Part shown: positions 52,336 through 60,629 of the stretch, piece by piece | How the letters are laid out: every line of letters starts with the position of its first letter | Position numbering within the stretch: position 1 is the stretch's first letter | Assembly (NCBI RefSeq): GCF_012935715.1 | Contig: NZ_CP052860.1 | Coordinates: 6,014,001 to 6,078,000, forward strand | From: Pseudomonas sp. ADAK13 | GTDB taxonomy: Bacteria > Pseudomonadota > Gammaproteobacteria > Pseudomonadales > Pseudomonadaceae | Length of the DNA: 64,000 nucleotides | Direction: 5' to 3' | Notes under the pieces: generated by a model | Seen by the model: the letters and a program-made list of their open reading frames with translations, nothing else | The model's database searches: none | Told to the model about the DNA's origin: nothing | Program-made: the position numbers and the translations under genes

Positions 52336-53238
52336 ATGCGTTTACGTCATATCGAAGTCATTCAAGCGATTTTGCAGACCGGACACCTCGGCACCGCCGC
52401 CGAATGGTTGCAACTCCCTGTGGCCGATGTGGAGGCGACGCTCAAGGATGCCGAGCTGCAACTGGGCTTCATGCTGTTCGCCAGTGTGCGCGGACGCTTG
52501 CAGGCCACCCGCGAAACCCTCGAACTGCAGGGCCAGATCGCCCACCTCTACGCCGCCCTTGAGCCGGTGCAGCGCCTGGCCAGCAGCCTGAAGCACCATC
52601 ATGCCCCGCCCTTGCGCGCGCTGTGCACCCCGCCCCTGGCCAATCAGTTGCTGCCCCAGGCGATCGCCGTGCTGCGCCGACGCTTTCAAGACACGCCGTG
52701 CAACCTGTCCAGCCACTCCACCCGGGATATCGTCAAGAGCCTGCTGCTGCACGAAGCGGACCTCGGCCTGAGCCTGCACGACCCGGAACACCCGCAAATC
52801 CACAGCACGCCACTGGCCCACGGCAAGCTGCAATTGCTCGCGCCCCATGGCTGGCTGAAACCGCGACAGAAGTACATTGCGCTGCAGGAGTTGGCCGGGC
52901 AGTCGATGATCGGACTGGAGGGCCAGGACCCGCTGAGCCGCCTGCTGGACAGCAAGCTGCAAGCCCTGCGCCCGCTGCCGGTGGTACAGACGCGGGTGCA
53001 GACCTACCAGATGATGCGCAGCATGGTTGAAGCCGGGGAAGGTCTGGCGATTGTCGACCCGTTCACCGCCACCGGTGCACGGGAAGCCGGGCTGGATGCT
53101 TGCCCGTTGTCACCCCCGATTGGGGTGACCTTGTATGCGTTGACGCTGGAAGGCCGTGAGGCGTCGCCCGCCTTGAATGCGCTGCTGGAGATTGTCACCG
53201 AGAAGGCCGAAAGCCTGCTGACAAACACACTCTCCTGA
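52336..53238 (+). CDS. LysR-type regulator with a diverged HTH
   Basis: 300 residues, the LysR length. The N terminus has the family's helix pattern MRLRHIEVIQAILQTGHLGTAAEWL, but the recognition region (QLPVADVEATLKDAELQLGFMLFASV) departs from the usual SQPAVSxxIxxLE. The C-terminal part is substrate-binding-like, with ALCTPPLANQLLPQAIAVLRRRF and MMRSMVEAGEGLAIVDPFTATGA. Target unknown; it may bind a variant site or have lost binding. A REP element follows. Confidence 0.8.
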   Translation: MRLRHIEVIQAILQTGHLGTAAEWLQLPVADVEATLKDAELQLGFMLFASVRGRLQATRETLELQGQIAHLYAALEPVQRLASSLKHHHAPPLRALCTPPLANQLLPQAIAVLRRRFQDTPCNLSSHSTRDIVKSLLLHEADLGLSLHDPEHPQIHSTPLAHGKLQLLAPHGWLKPRQKYIALQELAGQSMIGLEGQDPLSRLLDSKLQALRPLPVVQTRVQTYQMMRSMVEAGEGLAIVDPFTATGAREAGLDACPLSPPIGVTLYALTLEGREASPALNALLEIVTEKAESLLTNTLS

Positions 53239-53252
53239 CCAACAGAGATAAA

Positions 53253-53339
53253 TGTGGGAGCTGGCTTGCCTGCGATGCGCACACTGCGGTGTATCAGTAA
53301 CACTGAGGTGATGCTATCGCAGGCAAGCCAGCTCCCACA
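53253..53339. repeat. REP/REPIN-type inverted repeat
   Basis: TGTGGGAGCTGGCTTGCC mirrored by GGCAAGCCAGCTCCCACA, in the gap between convergent LysR and GNAT genes. Confidence 0.85.
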
Positions 53340-53357
53340 CTGAATCAGCGCCCGGCT

Positions 53358-53945
53358 TCAGACCGCTTCCAGCTCCGACCTGAACAACCGATACCAGAAA
53401 ATCGCCACCTCGCGCGTCTGCGGATCAATCCCGCGATAGCGCAGGTGGTCGATTCCGCCCATCACATACCCGCAGCGCTCGTACAACCGGCAGGCACCGA
53501 GGTTGTTGTTCTGGGTCTCCAGCATCATCCCCGGCAGGTTCTTCTTGCGGCTCCAGAACTGCGCCACGTCGAGCAACGCCTTCGCCACCCCGTGGCGCCG
53601 CGCGGGCAATACCACTGCCAGTTCGTCCACATGGGCAAAGCCGTTCCAGTTGGTGCTGACCACGATATGCCCCACGGGCCGGTCATCCAGGTACGCCATG
53701 AACACTGCACTGTCGGCCGCGTCACGGAAGCTGGCGAACTCCTCGGGGTCGATGCCATAGCATTTGCGGTACGGCACAATGCGCTCCACCGCCCACTGAT
53801 CGACGCGCTTGCCCATCTCCGGCATGCCGTAGGCGTTGACCTCAAAGCTGAAGTCGTTACCCCACACGTACGCGTCAAATCCTTCGTCAGCCACCCGGAC
53901 ACTGAGGCCCGGGTACTTCGGGTTCATCACAGCTTGCATAAACAT
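53358..53945 (-). CDS. GNAT acetyltransferase coupled to the decarboxylase gene
   Basis: 195 residues. GNAT core: VFMAYLDDRPVGHIVVSTNWNGFAHVDELAVVLPARRHGVAKALLDVAQFWSRK (acetyl-CoA loop) and NNNLGACRLYERCGY. The ATG at 53945 comes two bases after the decarboxylase stop, with the site inside that gene's end, so both form one operon. A role in acetylating the decarboxylase's product (for example cadaverine) is plausible but not shown. Confidence 0.85.
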   Translation of the reverse strand: MFMQAVMNPKYPGLSVRVADEGFDAYVWGNDFSFEVNAYGMPEMGKRVDQWAVERIVPYRKCYGIDPEEFASFRDAADSAVFMAYLDDRPVGHIVVSTNWNGFAHVDELAVVLPARRHGVAKALLDVAQFWSRKKNLPGMMLETQNNNLGACRLYERCGYVMGGIDHLRYRGIDPQTREVAIFWYRLFRSELEAV

Positions 53946-53947
53946 TC

Positions 53948-56203
53948 TTAACCCTTGATGCAGTCGACGGTGTAACAACGACCAGTGCCGTCGTCTTCGT
54001 GTTGCAGTCCATGCACATCCGCGACAAAGCCGGGGAAACTGCTATCGAACGTCCTGGCAAATGCCAGGTAATCAATGATCGAGCGAGTCGATTCGGTAAA
54101 ACGCTCCCCCGGCATGATCAATGGAATGCCCGGCGGATAAGGCACCAGCATGACCGCTGCAACGCGTCCTGGCAAAGCGTCGATGGACACCGCCTCGACT
54201 TCGCCCTTGACCAGCAGGTCGTAGGCATCGGCCGGTTTCATGGCGATTTCCGGCAATACGGTGTACATCCGCTTCAGGTGCTTGGCCGTGGCATTACTGC
54301 GGTAGCAGCCGTGCAACTGATCGCACAGATCCTTCAAGCCCAGGCCCTGATACCGTGCCGGCCCCTGCGCAAACACCGAGGGCAAACAGCTGGCGAGGCT
54401 CACGTTGGCGTCATAACTGCGCTTGAATTCCAGTAATTCGGTGAGCAGGGTACTCCACTTGCCTTTGGTGATGCCCATGGAAAACAGCACGAGGAACGAA
54501 TACAGCCCGGTCTTTTCCACCACCAGCCCACGTTCCCAGAGGAATTTACTGACCACCGCCGCCGGGATTCCGCACTCGCTCAGCGCCCCTCCGGCGTTCA
54601 GGCCGGGCATCACCAGGGTGACTTTTATTGGGTCCAGCAACACGTAGTCTTCGGCGATATCGCCAAAGCCATGCCACTCCGCCTCGGGTTGCAGCAGCCA
54701 GTCCGCCGTCACCACCCGGTCGATGCCCGCCACCAGCGGCGGCTGCCAGATGGAAAACCACCAGTCTTCGGCGGCAATGTGCTGGCGCAGGTTGGCCAGG
54801 GCGCGACGAAAGCTCAGGGCTTCGTCAAACATTTCTTGCAGCAACGAACGCCCCGCCGGGCCTTCCATCATGGCCGACGCCACGTCCAGGGAGGCGATGA
54901 TGCTGTACTGCGGCGAGGTGGAAATATGCATCATGAAGGCTTCGTTGAAGCGGTCGCGGTCCAGCTTGCGCACCCCGCCATCCTGCACATGGATCATCGA
55001 GGCCTGGCTGAATGCCGCCAGCAGCTTGTGGGTGGAATGGGTGGTGAACACCAGCGGGCTGTCGGGCGTGCGCGAGGTGCCCATGCCGTAGCGGCCGGCG
55101 AAGAACTCGTGAAACGCCGCGTAGGCGTACCAGGCTTCGTCAAAGTGCAGCACCTCGACGCTGTTGCCCAGTTGCTGCTTGATCAGCTCGGCGTTGTAGC
55201 ACAGGCCGTCGTAGGTGGAGTTGGTGACGACCGCCAGCTTGACCTTGGCGGGCCGGCCACGGGTCAGCGGGCTGGCGTCGATCTTGGCGCGGATCGAGTC
55301 CGGGCTGAACTCGCTCAGGGGAATCGGCCCGATGATCCCCAGTTCATTGCGCTCCGGGCACAGGTACAGCGGGATCGCGCCGGTCATGATGATCGAATGC
55401 AGCACCGACTTGTGGCAGTTGCGGTCCACCAGCACCAGGTCATCACGGCCCACCATGGAGTGCCAGACGATCTTGTTGGCGGTGGACGTACCATTGATCA
55501 CGAAGTAAGTGTGATCGGCGCCAAAGTTACGTGCCGCACGGGCTTCGGCCTCGGCCAGCGGCCCGGTGTGGTCCAGCAGCGAGCCGAGTTCCGGCACCGA
55601 CACCGACAAGTCCGAACGCAGGGTGTTTTCCCCGAAGAACTGATGAAACGCCTGCCCCACCGGGCTCTTGCGATAGGCCACGCCACCGCCGTGACCGGGG
55701 GTGTGCCAGGAGTAATTGGAGTCCGCCGTGTGCTGCACCAACGCCTTGAAGAATGGCGGCAACAGGCCATCCAGGTAAGCCCGCGCCGCCCGGGCCACTT
55801 GCCGGGCGAGAAACGGCACGGTGTCTTCAAACAGGTAAAGAATGCCCCGCAGCTGGTTGAGTTCGCTCATGGCATCGGCCGGGGCGTTTTCCAGGGTGAC
55901 TTGCTCACCGAGGGCGAAGATCGGCAGGTTCGGTGCCCGTACCCGCGCCAGGCGGATCAGCTCCACCATGTTTTGCATCAGGTGGGTATTTTCCCCGGCC
56001 CCTTCGGCGGCAATCAGCATGCAGGCCAGGCCGTGATGGGTGGAAGCCACCAGGCGGCCCTCGGCGTAGTCCACCGCCGAAAAGATACTGAAGCCCTCCT
56101 GTTCCAGCTCCCGGGCGATGCCCCGGACGCGGTCGCCGGCAACGGTGTCGGCCTTGATGTCGCGGTGTACGATCAGAACCGGGAACTTCAGGTCTTTGTA
56201 CAT
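53948..56203 (-). CDS. ldcA: Orn/Lys/Arg decarboxylase, LdcA-like
   Basis: 751 residues with the wing domain, then the PLP core: DSNYSWHTPGHGGGVAYRKSPVG, VINGTSTANKIVWHSMVGRDD, HKSVLHS, FDEAWYAYAAFH and the PLP-binding lysine in TTHSTHKLLAAFSQ. Fold-type I inducible-type decarboxylase; P. aeruginosa LdcA has the same 751-residue length and decarboxylates lysine. Specificity for lysine versus ornithine or arginine is not proven by sequence. Coupled to the GNAT gene downstream. Confidence 0.88.
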   Translation of the reverse strand: MYKDLKFPVLIVHRDIKADTVAGDRVRGIARELEQEGFSIFSAVDYAEGRLVASTHHGLACMLIAAEGAGENTHLMQNMVELIRLARVRAPNLPIFALGEQVTLENAPADAMSELNQLRGILYLFEDTVPFLARQVARAARAYLDGLLPPFFKALVQHTADSNYSWHTPGHGGGVAYRKSPVGQAFHQFFGENTLRSDLSVSVPELGSLLDHTGPLAEAEARAARNFGADHTYFVINGTSTANKIVWHSMVGRDDLVLVDRNCHKSVLHSIIMTGAIPLYLCPERNELGIIGPIPLSEFSPDSIRAKIDASPLTRGRPAKVKLAVVTNSTYDGLCYNAELIKQQLGNSVEVLHFDEAWYAYAAFHEFFAGRYGMGTSRTPDSPLVFTTHSTHKLLAAFSQASMIHVQDGGVRKLDRDRFNEAFMMHISTSPQYSIIASLDVASAMMEGPAGRSLLQEMFDEALSFRRALANLRQHIAAEDWWFSIWQPPLVAGIDRVVTADWLLQPEAEWHGFGDIAEDYVLLDPIKVTLVMPGLNAGGALSECGIPAAVVSKFLWERGLVVEKTGLYSFLVLFSMGITKGKWSTLLTELLEFKRSYDANVSLASCLPSVFAQGPARYQGLGLKDLCDQLHGCYRSNATAKHLKRMYTVLPEIAMKPADAYDLLVKGEVEAVSIDALPGRVAAVMLVPYPPGIPLIMPGERFTESTRSIIDYLAFARTFDSSFPGFVADVHGLQHEDDGTGRCYTVDCIKG

Positions 56204-56284
56204 GAGCGCTTGGCGTCCTGAGGGCTATGCCTTCAGGGTAGAAGCTTGGGGCCGATGTGGCGAATGAAGATGTTCAACCAGTCT

Positions 56285-57658
56285 TCATAAAGCGCCGTCG
56301 ATGACCTCGCGCAACACCAACGCCGCCTCCATGGCCTGCTGGCGAGTTGCCAGGTTGGTGAAGCCCATCAACAGGCCTTGCTGGCGACCGGGTTCGATGC
56401 TCCAGCCAGACACGGCCTGAATCCCCAGCCCCGCACGAGCGGCGGCCGCCGCGATCGCCTGGTCAGGGACGTCCACCCGCAGCCGCGCCAACAAGTTGAT
56501 CCCGCCCGACTGCTCATCCACCTGCAAAAACTCCCCGCAATGACTGGCCAACGCTTCCACCAGGAAACCGCGCCGCACGGTGTAGAGCTGGCGCATTTTT
56601 TTCAGGTGCCGGGTGAAATGGCCTTGTTCAAGAAAGTCGGCCGTGGTGGCTTGCAGCAATTCAGCGCTGCGGTTTTGCAGGACGCCGGCGCTGGCCTCAA
56701 AGGCCGGGCGCAACGCCTGAGGCACCACCAGGTAGCCCAGGCGCAACCCCGGGAACAGCATCTTGCTGAAGCTGCCCGAGTAGATCACCCGGTCGGCAGT
56801 GTCCTGGCTCTTGAGCGCCGCCAGGGGTTGGCCCCTGTAGCGAAACTCGCTGTCGTAGTCGTCTTCCACCACCCAGCCGCCATGGGCCTGCGCCCAATCG
56901 AGCAAACCGAGCCGCCGGGAGGCACTGAGGGCCACCCCCAGCGGACTTTGGTGGGCCGGGGTGACAATCGCCAGCCGCGCCTTTGGAGCGCGCCGTACGC
57001 CCGCCTCCACATCAAGCCCGTCACGGTCCACCGGCACCGGTACCAATTTCACGCCCAAGTGGCGTAACAATTGCCGCGCATGCAGGTAGCCCGGGTCTTC
57101 GAACCAGCAGTCCTGGCCGGCCATCTGCAGCGCATCACACACCAGCGCGAGGCACGCCGAATAACCGGCGCACACAAACACCTGCTCCGGCGAACACTCC
57201 ACGCCCCGATACAGCGCCAGGTACTGCGCAATCGCCACACGCAGCGAACGGGCACCACGCACGTCGCCCATGGCCAGGCTGTTCACGTCGATACGCCGCA
57301 CTTGGCGGGTGACCAGCCGCGCCCACAACTTGCGCGGGAAACTGTCGAGCGCCGGCAAGCCCAGTTGCAGCAGGCGCAGGTTGGATGCCGGTGCCACGGG
57401 TTCGGATGCCACCGGCAGCGTCTTGATCGACCGCTGCGGCAGTGCCTCGGCCACCACCGTGCCCGCTTGGCCGCGCGCGAGGAAGAAGCCTTCGCTGACC
57501 AGCAACTGATAGGCCGTCTCCACGGTGCCACGGGCCACCTTCAGTTCCTGGGCCAGGCTGCGCACCGACGGCACCCGTTCGCCGGGGCGCAGTTGGCCCT
57601 GGTCGATGGCCTGGCGAAAGCGCCGGTAAATCTCCTGGTATTTGGGCAGTGACGACAT
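56285..57658 (-). CDS. MocR/PdxR-type GntR regulator with aminotransferase domain
   Basis: 457 residues. GntR winged helix MSSLPKYQEIYRRFRQAIDQGQLRPGERVPSVRSLAQELKVARGTVETAYQLLVSEGF, then a fold-type I aminotransferase domain with APAHQSPLGVAL, VVEDDYDSEFRY and YSGSFSKMLFPGLRLGY (PLP Lys). These use PLP as effector. The ATG at 57658 is the only well-placed start; a TTG at 57679 is in frame. Divergent from the AhpD-GNAT-flavodoxin operon, its likely target. Confidence 0.9.
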   Translation of the reverse strand: MSSLPKYQEIYRRFRQAIDQGQLRPGERVPSVRSLAQELKVARGTVETAYQLLVSEGFFLARGQAGTVVAEALPQRSIKTLPVASEPVAPASNLRLLQLGLPALDSFPRKLWARLVTRQVRRIDVNSLAMGDVRGARSLRVAIAQYLALYRGVECSPEQVFVCAGYSACLALVCDALQMAGQDCWFEDPGYLHARQLLRHLGVKLVPVPVDRDGLDVEAGVRRAPKARLAIVTPAHQSPLGVALSASRRLGLLDWAQAHGGWVVEDDYDSEFRYRGQPLAALKSQDTADRVIYSGSFSKMLFPGLRLGYLVVPQALRPAFEASAGVLQNRSAELLQATTADFLEQGHFTRHLKKMRQLYTVRRGFLVEALASHCGEFLQVDEQSGGINLLARLRVDVPDQAIAAAAARAGLGIQAVSGWSIEPGRQQGLLMGFTNLATRQQAMEAALVLREVIDGAL

Positions 57659-57793
57659 CGTTATCCGGCTCACAGTCAATCAGCCCTGAAGTCTGATCTT
57701 GTCCCAACCCGCTTGTCCATTCTTGGCCCTATTGAGCCGGCGACCCGGCCGCCAGACTGGCGGCATCACTTCACGACAGTCAGGAGCCACCCC

Positions 57794-58270
57794 ATGCAAC
57801 ACCGTCTCGACTACGCCCAGGCGGCACCCGTCGGCTACAAAGCCCTTGGCTCGGTGCACAGCTATATCCACGGCTGCGGCCTGGAGAAGGAATTGATTGA
57901 CCTGGTGTACCTGCGGGTCTCGCAACTCAACGGCTGCGCCTATTGCCTCGACTCCCATTCCCGCGACCTGCTCAAACAGGGCGTGAGCCTGGAAAAACTG
58001 ATGCTGCTGGCCGCCTGGCGCGAAGCCTCGCCGCTGTTCACCGCCCGCGAATCCGCAGCCCTGGCCTGGGCCGAGTCAGTCACCCGGGTCGCGCAAACCG
58101 AGGTGCCGGACGCGGACTATGCCGAGGCCACCGCGGTCTTCAGTGCCAAGGAAATCGCCGACCTGACCCTGGCCATCGCCCTGATGAACGCCCTGAACCG
58201 CGTCGCCATCAGCTTTCGAAAAGTACCCGCAGCGGTGAAAGCCCACCTGGAGCACGGCCACCATGAATGA
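57794..58270 (+). CDS. AhpD/carboxymuconolactone-decarboxylase-like protein
   Basis: 158 residues. Active-site region LRVSQLNGCAYCLDSHSRDLLKQG has the CxxC (Cys47-Cys50 region) and the downstream His of alkylhydroperoxidase D family proteins. Member proteins act in peroxide or alkyl radical defence. AGGAG eight bases before the ATG. ATGA-type overlap with the GNAT gene. Confidence 0.88.
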   Translation: MQHRLDYAQAAPVGYKALGSVHSYIHGCGLEKELIDLVYLRVSQLNGCAYCLDSHSRDLLKQGVSLEKLMLLAAWREASPLFTARESAALAWAESVTRVAQTEVPDADYAEATAVFSAKEIADLTLAIALMNALNRVAISFRKVPAAVKAHLEHGHHE

Positions 58271-58703
58271 TCATGTGGAGTTCGTGCACATTGAAACCGA
58301 CGCCGACTGCCAGGCCTGCTTTGCCGTCATGCAGCAACTGCGGCCCATGCTCAGCGACCCGCAAGCCTTTACCCGGCAAATCCAGCGCCAGCGGGACAAC
58401 GGCTACCGCCTGCTCGCCGCCCGGGAAAACGGCCAGGTGCTGGGCCTGGCCGGTTATCGCCTGACCGAAAACCTGCTGTATGGCCGCTTCATCTACGTCG
58501 ATGACCTGGTGGTAGACGCTTCTCTGCAACGCCGGCGCCTGGGTGAGCAACTGCTGGACCAGGTACGCCAGCAAACCCGCAGCCTGGGTTATCGCTACCT
58601 GGTGCTGGACACGGGCATGCACATGGCCCTGGCCCAGCGCTTCTACTTTCGTCAGGGCCTGCTGCCGCGGGGGATGCACTTTTCCCAGGACCTCAGCCAA
58701 TGA
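58263..58703 (+). CDS. GNAT acetyltransferase
   Basis: 146 residues: YVDDLVVDASLQRRRLGEQLLDQVRQQTRSLGYRYLVLDTGMHMALAQRFYFRQGL is the GNAT acetyl-CoA core. Overlaps both neighbours (ATGA), so it is tightly coupled to the AhpD- and flavodoxin-type genes. Substrate unknown. Confidence 0.88.
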   Translation: MNDHVEFVHIETDADCQACFAVMQQLRPMLSDPQAFTRQIQRQRDNGYRLLAARENGQVLGLAGYRLTENLLYGRFIYVDDLVVDASLQRRRLGEQLLDQVRQQTRSLGYRYLVLDTGMHMALAQRFYFRQGLLPRGMHFSQDLSQ

Positions 58704-59323
58704 GCCGCGCGCTGCTGCTGAGCTTCAGCCCCCATGGCAAGGCCGCCCAGACCTTCCGCCTGGCCCGCGCCCTGCTCCGTGAACAGGCGCCAGAGGCCCA
58801 GGTGACCGAGCGTGACTACGGCGGCCAGGCGCTGCCGCCGCTGACCCGGGAATACGCCAGCGCCCTGACCACGCCCGGCGGCCTCAGTGGCCCGGCAACG
58901 GAGCGCTCCGAACAGCTGATCGTCGAGCTGGAGGCCTGCGACCTGTTGATTATCTGCACCCCGGTGCACAACTTCACCCTGCCGGCGGCGCTCAAGTGCT
59001 GGATCGATCATGTGGTGCGTATCCATCGCAGCTTCACGGTCAGCCCGCAGTTTGAAAAAGTCGGCCTGCTCAAGGACCGGCGCACTTTTGTATTGGTGAG
59101 TTCCGGAAACTCGCGAAAAAGCCGCGAGCCGGACTTCCTGAGCCCGTACCTACAGGCGATCCTCGCAACGGTGGGTATTCACACCGTGCGCTTCGTCTAT
59201 CTGGGCGCCATGGTCCGGGGCGAAGCGGCCGTCCAGCGCAGCTTGGCACAGGCCCATGAACAGTTGTCCAGGGCGTTTGACCGGCAGACGGGAGGCCACG
59301 CGACAATCAGCGCTGGCGCGTAA
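58700..59323 (+). CDS. Flavodoxin-fold NAD(P)H dehydrogenase, AzoR-like
   Basis: 207 residues. FMN site SFSPHGKAAQTFRLARALLRE and LIICTPVHNFTLPAALKCWIDHVVRIHRSF, the azoreductase/quinone reductase motif. Reduces quinones or azo compounds with NAD(P)H. Third gene of the AhpD-GNAT operon; a hairpin follows. Confidence 0.87.
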   Translation: MSRALLLSFSPHGKAAQTFRLARALLREQAPEAQVTERDYGGQALPPLTREYASALTTPGGLSGPATERSEQLIVELEACDLLIICTPVHNFTLPAALKCWIDHVVRIHRSFTVSPQFEKVGLLKDRRTFVLVSSGNSRKSREPDFLSPYLQAILATVGIHTVRFVYLGAMVRGEAAVQRSLAQAHEQLSRAFDRQTGGHATISAGA

Positions 59324-59327
59324 AATT

Positions 59328-59351
59328 AATGGCGCTAGAATCAGCGCCATT
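59328..59351 (+). terminator. Hairpin after the flavodoxin-type gene
   Basis: AATGGCGCT and AGCGCCATT flank a six-base loop, five bases after the stop and 32 bases before the next ATG. Only TTT follows, so it is a modest terminator. Confidence 0.55.
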
Positions 59352-59382
59352 TCCTCGCCCGCCTCCCTGACTTGAGCCACCC

Positions 59383-60531
59383 ATGAGCTTTAATTTCGAC
59401 ACGATCCACTCCCGCCTCGGCACCGGCAGTACCAAGTGGAGTCGTTACCCGCAAGACGTTCTGCCGATGTGGATTGCCGACATGGACATCGCCGCGCCAC
59501 CGGCTGTGCTTCAGGCGCTGCACGAGCGCCTTGGCCAGCAAATCCTCGGCTACAGCGTGGCCTGCGATGGCGTGCGCGAGGCGATCGTCGCCGACCTGTG
59601 GGCCAAGTACGCCTGGCGCGTGCAGCCGGATGAGCTGCTGTTCCTGCCGGGGGTCGAGCCGGGTTTCAACATGGCGCTGCATGCGTTTGTGCAGCCCGGC
59701 CAACCGGTGGTGCTGCAAACCCCCAACTATCGCCCGATCCGCCTGGCGCCGGGCCACTGGAACCTGCCAAAAATCGAAGTGCCGTTTGAACTGAGCGCCG
59801 AGGGCGAGTACCTCACGCCGTTGCCGGCCATGCGGGAAGCCCTCACCGGCGCCGGTGCGCTGCTGTTGAGCAACCCGCACAACCCGATGGGCAAGGTCTT
59901 CCCTCGCGAAGAACTGCTGGCCGTGGCCACCGCCTGCCTCGACCAGGGCGCGCTGATCGTCTCCGATGAGATCCACGCCGAGCTGTGCTTTGATGGCCGC
60001 CGGCATATTCCCACTGCCAGCCTCAGCCCCGAGATCGCCCAGCGCACTATTACCCTGATGTCGGCGAGCAAGGCGTATAACGTCGCCGGGCTGAAGACCT
60101 GCTTTGCGGTGATCCAGAACCCGGAAATTCGCGAGCGCTTCAACCACGCCCGCTGCGGCATGGTCGACAGCGTCAGCCCCCTGGGCCTGGAAGCCACCCG
60201 TGCAGCCTATAGCGACTGCGGCGACTGGCTGGAAGCGCTGGTGGCGTACCTGCAAGCCAACCGCGACTACCTGCTGAACGCCGTGCAAACCCGCCTGCCC
60301 GGCGTGGTGATGCATGCGCCCCAAGGCACCTACCTGGCCTGGCTGGATTGCAGCGCCTTGGGCCTGGATGACCCGCAACAATTCTTCCTCGAACAGGCCA
60401 AGGTCGGCTTGAGCGCCGGGATTGAATTCGGCGATGACAGCCAGCAGTTCGTGCGCCTGAACTTCGGCTGCCCACGGGCGATGCTGGAAGAAGGCATTGC
60501 CCGTATGGAAGCCAGCCTGCGTCACCGTTAA
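59383..60531 (+). CDS. MalY/PatB-type aminotransferase or C-S lyase
   Basis: 382 residues. LPMWIADMDIAAPPAVLQAL, LLLSNPHNPMGKVF, VSDEIHAELCFDGR and the PLP lysine in SASKAYNVAGLKTCFAV define the MalY/PatB family (cystathionine beta-lyase or cysteine desulfhydrase plus aminotransferase). It splits C-S bonds of cysteine conjugates in the cytosol. Standing after a hairpin, it is probably its own unit. Confidence 0.88.
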   Translation: MSFNFDTIHSRLGTGSTKWSRYPQDVLPMWIADMDIAAPPAVLQALHERLGQQILGYSVACDGVREAIVADLWAKYAWRVQPDELLFLPGVEPGFNMALHAFVQPGQPVVLQTPNYRPIRLAPGHWNLPKIEVPFELSAEGEYLTPLPAMREALTGAGALLLSNPHNPMGKVFPREELLAVATACLDQGALIVSDEIHAELCFDGRRHIPTASLSPEIAQRTITLMSASKAYNVAGLKTCFAVIQNPEIRERFNHARCGMVDSVSPLGLEATRAAYSDCGDWLEALVAYLQANRDYLLNAVQTRLPGVVMHAPQGTYLAWLDCSALGLDDPQQFFLEQAKVGLSAGIEFGDDSQQFVRLNFGCPRAMLEEGIARMEASLRHR

Positions 60532-60569
60532 GGCGCAATTCACAACTTTTCGCAACGACCACCGAACCC

Positions 60570-60613
60570 CTGCTGTTACTGTTTTTGCCGATTCGTCCCA
60601 CCGGTAACAGCAG
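60570..60613 (+). promoter_or_regulatory. Leader hairpin that covers part of the ribosome site
   Basis: CTGCTGTTAC (60570-60579) and GTAACAGCAG (60604-60613) are perfect 10-base complements across 24 bases. The right arm overlaps the first bases of AGGAG (60612-60616), the ribosome site of the 1115-residue protein, so folding could block translation. It could also be a DNA operator. Confidence 0.5.
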
Positions 60614-60620
60614 GAGTTCC

Positions 60621-60629
60621 ATGGCATGA
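60621..60629 (+). other. Two-codon reading frame overlapping the start
   Basis: ATG-GCA-TGA overlaps the main start as ATGA. AGGAG is only four bases before the first ATG and nine bases before the second. It may be chance, or a minimal coupling frame. Confidence 0.3.

Noticed and set aside
60561..60604. A possible hrp box (CGAACC and CCAC) before the repeat protein.
   Set aside because: The two halves are 29 bases apart, whereas hrp boxes need 15-16, and the first half lacks the leading G.
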